Part shown: piece after piece, positions 1 to 6,771 of the stretch | How positions within the stretch are numbered: the first letter of the stretch is position 1 | Layout of the letters: every line of letters starts with the position of its first letter | Origin: CAZVCJ01 sp964625745 | GTDB lineage: Bacteria; Chloroflexota; Anaerolineae; VGOG01 | Assembly: GCA_964625745.1 (NCBI GenBank) | Contig: CAZVCJ010000193.1 | Location: forward strand, 1 to 7,445 | Direction of reading: 5' to 3' | Length of the DNA: 7,445 nucleotides | Program-made: the position numbers and the translations under genes | The notes under the pieces: generated by a model | Told to the model about the DNA's origin: nothing | Database searches by the model: none | What the model saw: the letters and a program-made list of their open reading frames with translations, nothing else

Positions 1-3000
1 CGCTGCGAGGACGTCATCCTGCTCATGGGCTTCTGGACTTGGGATGGTTACGAGTGGACGCGCTTGGGTGGTCACTACGTCACCTCAGCGGGGGTGAATT
101 GGCCCGATGGCCTCATCGCTTTCAGCGATCCTGCCCGAAACGGCGCTGAGGAGGGTGGGCCGGGGAGAGTAGAGGATGGTATCCTCATATCCCATGACCA
201 CTTTTACGAGGACCCTTACAACCGTACCGTGCACAACGATGCAGGCAACATCTCTCACGACATTTACCACGTTGTGCAGACCAATAGCCCGGGTGGGTAC
301 TGGGGGCCGGCTGATTACGCTGCGGTCGGGGACGTTGAATCCTTCTTTGGCCTGAACTTCCCCCGAGACTTCCCTGAGCGATACAGACCAACGCAGGACT
401 TGAGCCGGTATGCTCAATCGTCAATCCAGACCGAGGTCGAATGGGCCATCGCCATCTCACCTGACGAGATTCCTACTCCTACCCATACGCCGACACCCAC
501 CAGGACGCCAACACCGACCCGCACGGCGACCGCCTCACCAACCCGCACGGCGACCGCCACGCCAACCATAACCCGCTATCCCACCATCACCCCGACCGCC
601 ACGCCAACCATAACCCCCTGGCCCAGCCGCACACCGACCGCCACGCCAACCGTCACTCCTACACCCACCACGACCCCCTGCCGGTGTTGGGTGCACTTCC
701 CGGAGCTGGAGGAAGGCGACAAACCTTATGCTCAGGAAGAGATCACCATCTATCCCTACCCCGTTCAGGCGGGTAGGCCCACCAAGATATGCGTGACGGT
801 CGTGAACGACGCTCCCGTGCCCAAGACTGTTACGGTGGAGTTCGAGATCGCTGGCTTTGGTATTGGCCTGGGCTTCAACCAAATCCCTGCGGGCAGCAAC
901 CCACAGACGGTCACCGTTCCGGCCAATGGCTCAGCGACGGCCTGCATCGTCTGGATGCCGACGCTCAACGATGTAGGTCACCGCTGCATCCAGGTCACCA
1001 TCAGTGGGCAATGCTGCCACGATCTCAAGAGCCAGAAGAACCTGGACGTTCGAGAGCCGCTGGTGCCGGGCCAGACAGATACCCTGACCATCCCCGTGCG
1101 TAACCCCTTCTCGGAGGTGGTGGACATCAGGATTGACGTCTTCAACCACTGCAACGGCTGGGACGTGTACGCCGATCCCGCTTACCTGCAAGGCATGGGC
1201 TGGGATGAGATTCGTGACGTGGTGCTCCACGTCACGCCTCCTCAAGGCGCAACCCTGGGCTCCGGGTGCTGCATGGACATCGAGGCCTGGGCCCTCCGCG
1301 GGACGTACCCGCCGTATGAAGAGGTACTTATCGGTGGCGTCCGCAAGTGCGACGAGGGCAATTTCATCTCTGAGCACGAGCCGCACTGGGCGGAGCGGGA
1401 GATCGAGGTTAGACCCTACCCCCTCGAGGTGGGCCAGCGCACTGAGGTCTGCGCCACCCTCGACAACTGGGGCGACTGGTCGGAGACGGTCACTCTCGAG
1501 TTCCTCATGGCCCAGTTCAGCATCGGCGCACCCTTCGCGCCGATCTCACACCCCGACAACCCACAGACCGTGACCATCCCTCCCCACAGCACGAAGGAGG
1601 TGTGCATCAGCTTCGTGCCGACCCACGCCGGCCACTATTGCTTCCAGATCGTTATCACCAAGCCGGGTTATGAACCCGTGGTCAGCATGCTGAACCTGGA
1701 CGTGATTGAGCCCCTGTGGCCGGGCGATACCGACACCGTCCAATTCCCCGTCTGCAACCCCCTCAATCACACAGCCACGGTCGAGCTTGAGATTCAAAGC
1801 GAATGTGACGGCTGGAACGTCCAGGTGACTCCGTCGCCGATTGTCCTGGCCTCGGGGGAGTGCACTACCGCGTCGCTGAGTGTCACGCCCCGGCAGGGTG
1901 TGACCCTGGGCACCGAGTGTACGGTAGATGTCATAGGCTGGGCCGATGATCAGTTTATCGGGGGCACCCGCAAGATAGATCGCCCGCCGATCGAGCATCC
2001 GAACCATCGTCCACCTTACGATGAAGAAGAAATCGAGATCTACCCCTTCCCGCCGGAGGTGGGCGTGCTCACAGAGATCTGTGCCAAGCTGAACAACAAA
2101 TCCGCCCAGTCCCAGGACGTGGAGGTGGGATTCTACGTGGCTGACTTCAATATGGGCGCCCCCTTCCAGCTCATTGATGTCCCAGACAACCCGCGGACGG
2201 TGACCATCCCGCCTGAAAGCACCGCCAAGGCCTGTATCGAATATATCCCTTTGACGCCAGGGCACAAGTGCTTCGAGATCCGGATCTCTCAGGAAGGTTA
2301 CGAGACCATCATCAGCCGGAAGAACATGGACGTGGGTGAGCACCTGCGCCCCGGCCAGCAGGACCAGTTGGAAATCACGGTGGGCAACCCCACTGGTGCG
2401 ACCGCCGACATCCAGATCGCGGTGTATACCGGGTGCCCAGGCTGGGAGGCCTGGACTGACCCCCAGATCTTGCACGATGTGCCCTCTGGCGGCACGCGCA
2501 CCGTGACGCTCTATGTGGTCCCGCCCTCTGAGGGAGAGACTCTTCTGGGCAGCGGGTGCTACATTGACGTGGAGAGCTACATCAACGGAGAGCTCATCAG
2601 CGGCATCCGCAAGGTGGACCTGCCGCCGGTGCATCCCCCTCCGGACGAACCATCCTACGCCGAGAGGGAGATCACCATCAAGCCCAATCCGCCCGTAGCG
2701 GGGCAAACCGCCGAGATCTGCGTGGAGTTGCATAACTACGCTAATAGCAGTCAGACGGCTGATGTGACCCTGTACTATGCGGACTTCGGGGCAGGCACTC
2801 CATTCCAGGAGGTGGGGCGCCTTGAAAACGTGGTGTTCCCGGCCAATACCACCATTACACGCTGCCTTACCTGGCAGGTTCCGCCTGACACCGGCCACGT
2901 CTGCCTGCAGGTCAAAATCGAGCAGGACGGCTACGAGAACATCGTCAGCCAGATGAACGTTGACACCGTGGGTCTGCCGGGCACGCTCTCACTGCCCATG

Positions 3001-3336
3001 GATCTTGAGTTTGACGTAGGCAACCCCTACACCCAGACCGTGACGGTGCAACTGAACACCACAGATACTGGCCTTCCCGGCGGAGTGTCTTCGGAGGTGG
3101 TGGAGGGCAATGAGGTCACGCTGGGGCCAGGCGAGACTGTATCGAGAACCCTCCGCATCCAATCGGCCAGCCGGGCCCGCACGCTGATGAAGGTCAACGA
3201 GGAAGTCCTGCCGGGTGATGCTCATCTGGTGGCCGTGGAAGCCTTCATTGACGACGAGCTGATTGGCGGCGTGCAGTTCGAGTTCGAGGTGCACCAGGTC
3301 TACCTGCCCATCATCCTGAAAAGCTATGGCTCGTAG
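1..3336 (+). CDS. Secreted multidomain protein, C39-peptidase-like end plus four Ig-like repeats (5' partial)
   Basis: The frame is open from base 1 (RCEDVILLMGFW...), so the gene starts upstream and the ATG at 25 is internal. Codons 1 to ~155 contain GGHYVTSAGV (His, codon 25) and FSDP (Asp, codon 43). That spacing resembles the His and Asp of C39-like papain-fold peptidases; the catalytic Cys would lie outside the window. HNDAGNISHDIY and TNSPGGYW follow. A Thr/Pro linker (codons 158-226) leads to four repeats of about 212 residues (codons 243-1097). Each repeat has an N-terminal half with three conserved Cys (xIC, xxCI, GHxC) and a C-terminal half with C-x-GW and GSGC-type cysteines. These look like paired extracellular beta-sandwich domains. 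The protein ends in VYLPIILKSYGS, a tail shared with the next gene. I infer an exported surface protein. Peptidase activity is uncertain because only the domain's end is seen; it could be an inactive or binding version. A terminator-like hairpin follows. Confidence 0.9.
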   Translation, partial: RCEDVILLMGFWTWDGYEWTRLGGHYVTSAGVNWPDGLIAFSDPARNGAEEGGPGRVEDGILISHDHFYEDPYNRTVHNDAGNISHDIYHVVQTNSPGGYWGPADYAAVGDVESFFGLNFPRDFPERYRPTQDLSRYAQSSIQTEVEWAIAISPDEIPTPTHTPTPTRTPTPTRTATASPTRTATATPTITRYPTITPTATPTITPWPSRTPTATPTVTPTPTTTPCRCWVHFPELEEGDKPYAQEEITIYPYPVQAGRPTKICVTVVNDAPVPKTVTVEFEIAGFGIGLGFNQIPAGSNPQTVTVPANGSATACIVWMPTLNDVGHRCIQVTISGQCCHDLKSQKNLDVREPLVPGQTDTLTIPVRNPFSEVVDIRIDVFNHCNGWDVYADPAYLQGMGWDEIRDVVLHVTPPQGATLGSGCCMDIEAWALRGTYPPYEEVLIGGVRKCDEGNFISEHEPHWAEREIEVRPYPLEVGQRTEVCATLDNWGDWSETVTLEFLMAQFSIGAPFAPISHPDNPQTVTIPPHSTKEVCISFVPTHAGHYCFQIVITKPGYEPVVSMLNLDVIEPLWPGDTDTVQFPVCNPLNHTATVELEIQSECDGWNVQVTPSPIVLASGECTTASLSVTPRQGVTLGTECTVDVIGWADDQFIGGTRKIDRPPIEHPNHRPPYDEEEIEIYPFPPEVGVLTEICAKLNNKSAQSQDVEVGFYVADFNMGAPFQLIDVPDNPRTVTIPPESTAKACIEYIPLTPGHKCFEIRISQEGYETIISRKNMDVGEHLRPGQQDQLEITVGNPTGATADIQIAVYTGCPGWEAWTDPQILHDVPSGGTRTVTLYVVPPSEGETLLGSGCYIDVESYINGELISGIRKVDLPPVHPPPDEPSYAEREITIKPNPPVAGQTAEICVELHNYANSSQTADVTLYYADFGAGTPFQEVGRLENVVFPANTTITRCLTWQVPPDTGHVCLQVKIEQDGYENIVSQMNVDTVGLPGTLSLPMDLEFDVGNPYTQTVTVQLNTTDTGLPGGVSSEVVEGNEVTLGPGETVSRTLRIQSASRARTLMKVNEEVLPGDAHLVAVEAFIDDELIGGVQFEFEVHQVYLPIILKSYGS
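472..678 (+). repeat. Thr/Pro-rich linker with tandem DNA repeats
   Basis: This stretch codes a 69-residue linker of mostly Thr and Pro between the peptidase-like region and the first Ig-like unit. Its 3' part is three exact-length units of 42 bp (14 codons: 553-594, 595-636, 637-678), each beginning TATPT. A 24-bp step precedes it, with 18 identical bases at 517-534 and 541-558. The linker stops immediately before Cys at 679. It is presumably an extended, possibly glycosylated spacer; the DNA repeats suggest that its length changes by slippage or recombination. Confidence 0.85.
727..3291 (+). repeat. Four tandem ~212-residue Ig-like protein repeats
   Basis: The units are 727-1386, 1387-2016, 2017-2655 and 2656-3291 (220, 210, 213 and 212 codons). 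Each opens with [YW]-A/D-x-E-x-EI-x-x-x-P and then carries, in order, an xIC motif, NP-x-TVT[VI]P, a G-H-x-C motif, a (K/L)N-x-DV boundary, PG, a (V/C)-x-NP motif, C-x-GW and a closing LIGG-x-RK-like strand. Unit 4 keeps the first half but has lost the second-half cysteines and the RK ending. The alternation of hydrophobic and polar residues fits two beta-sandwich domains per unit, in the style of CARDB or NEW3 domains. The family assignment is by style only. Confidence 0.85.
3292..3333 (+). other. C-terminal tail motif HQVYLPIILKSYGS
   Basis: The last 14 codons form a short hydrophobic stretch with a Lys, directly after repeat unit 4 and without a Thr/Pro linker. The core VYLPIILK recurs as VYLPVILK at the end of the next gene. 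It is too short for a membrane helix and has no LPxTG motif. I recall similar endings on exported Chloroflexota proteins. A sorting, anchoring or processing role is inference. Confidence 0.6.
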
Positions 3337-3388
3337 AAGACCGATACGATAGCAGTGCGGGCTCCCACGTCCCGCATCGAGAGTCAGG

Positions 3389-3430
3389 GAAAGCCACCAA
3401 ACTCTATACAGAGCTGAGTGGCTTTCTCTT
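3389..3430 (+). terminator. Probable intrinsic terminator after the first gene
   Basis: A perfect 9-bp stem (GAAAGCCAC at 3389-3397 with GTGGCTTTC at 3418-3426) encloses a second short stem (CTCT 3402-3405 with AGAG 3410-3413, loop ATAC). A T-rich run, TTTCTCTTT, overlaps and follows the right arm. It starts 53 nt after the stop codon at 3336. The T tract is interrupted by C, so termination may be incomplete. It implies that the next gene is transcribed separately. Confidence 0.7.
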
Positions 3431-3466
3431 TGCGAACACCGGGCTGTGAGATTTAACGGACAGGAC

Positions 3467-3501
3467 AGGTGCGACGCACTTTTCCAAAGTACGTCGCACC
3501 T
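3467..3501. repeat. 35-nt near-perfect palindrome (hairpin) before the metallopeptidase gene
   Basis: The arms AGGTGCGACG (3467-3476) and CGTCGCACCT (3492-3501) pair perfectly over 10 bp. A single C-A mismatch (3477/3491) follows, then 5 more pairs (ACTTT 3478-3482, AAAGT 3486-3490) around a 3-nt loop. One G-to-A change at 3491 separates it from a perfect 16-bp stem. It has no T tract, so it is a poor terminator. It could be a dispersed palindromic element, an operator or an RNA leader structure. It buries the GTG at 3469. Confidence 0.85.
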
Positions 3502-3534
3502 TCAACGACGTTGACTGGAAAGCAGACGCGCAAG

Positions 3535-6500
3535 GTGAAAGTACGAACCAGGAACAAGGCAACTCGGGGGGTAATAGCTGCGGCGTTTTTGCTTGTAGTG
3601 GTGGGATTTTCTCTGACGGGTATGCCACCGCTGACTCAGGCTGGCGATCCGCCGCCACCAAGCGCGGTTCTCATCGAGGAGGCATATCAAAAAGGGAGAA
3701 TCAGCTACGAGACCTCGCTTCTCTACAAAGTGTACTCCATCTTCGATCCCCAAAGGCTACCCGCCGAATACCGCAGCAGCACACCGGGCAAATGCGCCAC
3801 CCCCATCTTGAGGGAGGTCATCAAAAGCTGGGGCGCGCTGAGTTCTCAGGTCAAGAGAGAGCTGGCTGCTTATCCCGCGCTCCTTTCCAGGCCCTCTCTC
3901 AGCGGCCCTGAGCTTACTTATGACACGCCCCATTTTCAGATCCACTACACCGATTCCGGCAAGGATGCGGCTGATCCTGCCTATATCGAAATGATGGGGG
4001 CGGAGCTGGAAAACGTATGGATGGCGGAACTGGAGGCCATGGGCTGGTTGCAGCCGCCCTCGGACCAGACGGTGGATGGGAAGCCAGACTACGATGTCTA
4101 CGTCCAGGATTTGCCATTGTGGTATGGCTACATCATGGGCGATGGGAAAGCTGACCAGGGCGTTCAACCTGGGGACAACGAGAACTCACCAGGGGTTATA
4201 GAACTCAATGCCTGGCACTCCTACATGGGCCTGGAGAACGATTATTATGGCTTCTCCTGCACTCCCCTCGATTGTATCCGGGTGACTGTGGCTCACGAAT
4301 TCAACCACACCATCCAGTACGGCTACGACGCCTGGGAGGAGAGTTGGCTGATGGAGGCGACAGCGGTTTGGATGGAAGACGAGGTCTACGACTACGTGAA
4401 CGACAATCTGGCCTATCTACTCCTCTACTTCTACGATCCTGACCATTGCCTGTCTAACACTCGTCCATATCATCTCTATCGTGAGTACGGTAGTTGGATC
4501 TTCATGCGCTTCATCTCTGAGCACCACGGGGGGCAGAGCACGGTCAGGAGTGTTTGGGAGCATAGCGTCAATCACGACAGTCGTTATGGTTATTTTGCTT
4601 TCGATGCTCTCGGCGATGCCCTCAGCGAGATAGGCGTCAGCTTGCCCACCGTATTCACCGCATTCAGCGCTGCCAACTACGTGATGTCCGTCTGTCCAAC
4701 GAATGACCCCTACTGCTATGAGGAGGCAGTGCTCTATCCCAATGTGTACGTTGAGGGAAGCATTGATTTTGATGGTGGGGTCGTCCACTACCAGCCCCCG
4801 GATGGAGTGAAACAGTATGGCACCGACTACATCGAGATTGACTCCACTGTAAGCGAAGCGACGGTCTCTGTAGTCGGGATGGCAACCACGACCGCTTACG
4901 CCGCCCAGTTGGTGGCCCTACGAGGTGGCGCTGCGACTGTGATTCCCATACCCATGAGCGGTTCGCCTTCGTCCGGGTCCGCTCTGGTTGACACTTCTAG
5001 TTACGATAGCCTGGCCTTGATAGTCATGAACGTGACCCCGACTGCGGGGGAATGCAGTGATTCCAATTACTTCGTGATCCTCGACGTGGGCACGGCCCCC
5101 GGCCTGGATTGCAGTGCGGCCGTTTCCACGAGTTGCGGGGGCTCGTATCAAGGGAATACAACAGGAGCGCCCTCCAACGTCACCTACTACAATTGCGCCC
5201 GCCCCTGGGAGGAAAGCGGTCCGGAAGAAGTCTACATCCTAACCACCGAAACCACTGGCGACATAGTTGCCACCCTTGACGACATATCGGCAAACTTTGA
5301 CGTGTTCATCCTGTCCTCCTGCGACGCCATGAGCTGCCTCGCTTATGGCAACAACGCCGCCAAGCTTAGAAGCGCACCCCCAGGTACTTATTACATCGTG
5401 GTGGATGGCTACAAGGGAGCCTCGGGCAGCTACACCTTGAGCGTGAGGTGCGGCAAGGGTTTAGACTGCAACGTGGCCGTTTCCGCAAGCTGTGGGGGCT
5501 CGTATCAAGGGGATACAACAGGAGCGCCCTCCAACGTCACCTACTACAATTGCTCCACCTGGGATGAAAGCGGCCCCGAAGAGGTCTACATCCTGACGAC
5601 CGAGGCCGCCGGAGAGATTACTGCCACCCTCAGCGGCATGGACACAGGAGTGGACCTGGATGTGTTCATGTTATCCTCCTGCGACGAGAACACCACGCTT
5701 ACCTACAACGATCGCTCTGCCAGCTACAGCCATGCTTCCCCAGGCACCTACTACATCGTGGTGGATGGCTACCAGCGGGATTCGGGCAGCTATGCCCTGG
5801 ACATAAGTTGTTCCACCTGCCCCGGTGCGGGGGCCGCCTATATAACTGCCGAGGACAACGAGAACAATGACCACGGGGGCTGCCGGGATGGCGATATGTA
5901 CCCCGACTCCGACTGCGTGTTCAAGACCGATCCTTTGCACCCCATCGAATTCAATATTCCGTTATCACCATTACCCCCCTTCGAGACGGCTCAACTCAGC
6001 CTTCGGGCCTGGGACGTGGACGAGGGAGGCGAGCCAGTGGAGTGTGTTGAGCGGGACGAGGTTTACTTCAACGGGGAATTCGTTGGCTACCTGATCGGAG
6101 CCGACAAAACCTGGAGCACCTCTGTCTTCGCCATTGCCCCTTCGCTGATACAACAGGGCAACAACCTGGTCCAGGTGTACATTGATGTTGACAGTTGCGA
6201 TTCGTGTGCCAGCGTTGATTGGGGGCAGTTGGCCCTCGACGGAGGCGGCGGAGCGGCGTCCATCGAGTCGGTCGTCCCAGACAGGGCTTGCTATCTGCTG
6301 GATTCGACAGCGAAGGTGACGACGACCTTACGCACCGCGCTGGCCAGCCAGGAGGTCAGGGTTGAGGCCAATGTCCTCAATGCCGCCAACAGTTACCTGG
6401 TTGGCGCCTCGGAAACGGCGACCATCTACGGCCCCGATCAGGACAATGAGCTTCTCCTGTCACTAGACCTCCCTGTGGGCGCCACGGCTGGCGACCATAC

Positions 6501-6762
6501 TTTGCAGATCATCGTCTTCGATACATGCAGCGAGACCCAGAACGATTACCACCGGAGCACCATCCGCATTGATCCTGTGTGCGAAACGGCGACCCCCACC
6601 CCCACCGGCACCCTTACGCCCACCTCGACGCCGACCAGCACTCCGACCTGTACTCCCACCGGCACTATCACCCCCAACACACCCACGCCCACGCCGACCA
6701 GCACCCCCGCCCCGGCCCGGGTTTACCTGCCTGTAATCTTGAAATGGTGGTATAATCAGTAG
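3535..6762 (+). CDS. Secreted zinc metallopeptidase (HEFNH) with tandem PPC domains
   Basis: This is probably an exported zinc endopeptidase of the MXAN_6640-like type. Residue numbers count from GTG 3535. Residues 1-36 form a signal peptide (basic start, core VIAAAFLLVVVGF, likely cleavage TQA|GD). A propeptide-like segment follows (EEAYQKGRISYETSLLYKVY). The catalytic region begins near YDTPHFQIHY; HEFNH (254-258) supplies two zinc His and the catalytic Glu, and Glu274 in WLMEATAVWME is the likely third ligand. A beta-rich region leads to two PPC-type domains (~524-639, ~643-759), an acidic Cys-containing beta domain (~767-905), an Ig-like domain (~907-1016), a Thr/Pro linker and the tail VYLPVILKWWYNQ. 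The frame is open back to a stop at 3454, and GTG 3469 and TTG 3511 are alternative starts. I prefer 3535 because it gives a normal-length signal peptide and avoids the palindrome, but no clear ribosome site supports it. The substrate is unknown. Confidence 0.93.
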   Translation: MKVRTRNKATRGVIAAAFLLVVVGFSLTGMPPLTQAGDPPPPSAVLIEEAYQKGRISYETSLLYKVYSIFDPQRLPAEYRSSTPGKCATPILREVIKSWGALSSQVKRELAAYPALLSRPSLSGPELTYDTPHFQIHYTDSGKDAADPAYIEMMGAELENVWMAELEAMGWLQPPSDQTVDGKPDYDVYVQDLPLWYGYIMGDGKADQGVQPGDNENSPGVIELNAWHSYMGLENDYYGFSCTPLDCIRVTVAHEFNHTIQYGYDAWEESWLMEATAVWMEDEVYDYVNDNLAYLLLYFYDPDHCLSNTRPYHLYREYGSWIFMRFISEHHGGQSTVRSVWEHSVNHDSRYGYFAFDALGDALSEIGVSLPTVFTAFSAANYVMSVCPTNDPYCYEEAVLYPNVYVEGSIDFDGGVVHYQPPDGVKQYGTDYIEIDSTVSEATVSVVGMATTTAYAAQLVALRGGAATVIPIPMSGSPSSGSALVDTSSYDSLALIVMNVTPTAGECSDSNYFVILDVGTAPGLDCSAAVSTSCGGSYQGNTTGAPSNVTYYNCARPWEESGPEEVYILTTETTGDIVATLDDISANFDVFILSSCDAMSCLAYGNNAAKLRSAPPGTYYIVVDGYKGASGSYTLSVRCGKGLDCNVAVSASCGGSYQGDTTGAPSNVTYYNCSTWDESGPEEVYILTTEAAGEITATLSGMDTGVDLDVFMLSSCDENTTLTYNDRSASYSHASPGTYYIVVDGYQRDSGSYALDISCSTCPGAGAAYITAEDNENNDHGGCRDGDMYPDSDCVFKTDPLHPIEFNIPLSPLPPFETAQLSLRAWDVDEGGEPVECVERDEVYFNGEFVGYLIGADKTWSTSVFAIAPSLIQQGNNLVQVYIDVDSCDSCASVDWGQLALDGGGGAASIESVVPDRACYLLDSTAKVTTTLRTALASQEVRVEANVLNAANSYLVGASETATIYGPDQDNELLLSLDLPVGATAGDHTLQIIVFDTCSETQNDYHRSTIRIDPVCETATPTPTGTLTPTSTPTSTPTCTPTGTITPNTPTPTPTSTPAPARVYLPVILKWWYNQ
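5104..5811 (+). repeat. Duplicated PPC-type domain, recently homogenised in part
   Basis: Two copies (about 5104-5451 and 5461-5811) share CGGSYQG-x-TTGAPSNVTYYNC, ESGPEEVYILTTE, a D-V-F-(I/M)-LSSC strand and PGTYYIVVDGY near the end, as in bacterial pre-peptidase C-terminal domains. At DNA level, 5137-5196 and 5494-5553 match at 59 of 60 bases by direct reading, while the middle of each domain has diverged. Such domains usually sit after secreted peptidase domains and may aid secretion or substrate binding. Confidence 0.8.
6592..6717 (+). repeat. Thr/Pro linker before the C-terminal tail
   Basis: About 42 codons are dominated by Thr, Pro and Ser, with one Cys and one Asn. Short DNA repeats such as CCCACCGGCAC and GCCGACCAGCAC occur twice each. 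The linker joins the last beta domain to VYLPVILK and is the counterpart of the linker in the upstream gene, although there it lies before the repeat domains. Confidence 0.8.
6721..6759 (+). other. C-terminal tail motif VYLPVILKWWYNQ
   Basis: The core VYLPVILK differs from the upstream protein's VYLPIILK by one conservative residue. Four other codons differ only at silent positions, so the match reflects the protein sequence and not a recent DNA copy. The tail follows a Thr/Pro linker and ends the protein. A function in surface attachment or sorting is inferred. Confidence 0.6.
6748..6756 (+). promoter_or_regulatory. Extended -10 promoter element for the Crp/Fnr-type gene
   Basis: TGGTATAAT is an exact match to the extended -10 consensus TGnTATAAT. 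The best -35 at normal spacing is poor (CTGCCT at 6727-6732, 18-bp spacer), which extended -10 promoters tolerate. Transcription would start near 6763. The same bases encode Trp-Tyr-Asn at the end of the metallopeptidase. It would give the regulator its own transcript, although read-through from upstream is also possible because no terminator separates the two genes. Confidence 0.5.
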
Positions 6763-6763
6763 T

Positions 6764-6768
6764 GAGGG
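6764..6768 (+). promoter_or_regulatory. Ribosome binding site for start 6772
   Basis: GAGGG lies 3 nt before ATG 6772, which is closer than ideal. A second GAGGG at 6795-6799 lies 5 nt before the in-frame ATG 6805. The pair leaves the true start of the regulator open. Confidence 0.45.
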
Positions 6769-6771
6769 CCA

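Noticed and set aside
25..27. ATG as the start of the first gene
   Set aside because: The frame is open from base 1, the codons before it (RCEDVILL) read as part of the same domain, and there is no signal peptide after it.
472..678. CRISPR-like array
   Set aside because: The repeats are short, in frame and encode Thr/Pro linker residues, with no unique spacers.
1546..2898. 450-residue open frame on the minus strand inside the repeat protein gene
   Set aside because: It lies wholly opposite a well-supported gene, its translation is rich in His, Arg and Gly without domain motifs, and long antisense frames are expected in GC-biased repetitive coding DNA.
3345..3350. TACGAT as a -10 element after the first gene
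   Set aside because: No -35-like sequence at suitable spacing, and the predicted terminator lies directly downstream.
3469..3471. GTG as the start of the metallopeptidase
   Set aside because: It is the outermost possible start but lies in the arm of a strong palindrome and would add 22 residues before a normal signal peptide. It is not excluded: GGACAGGA upstream is a weak ribosome site.
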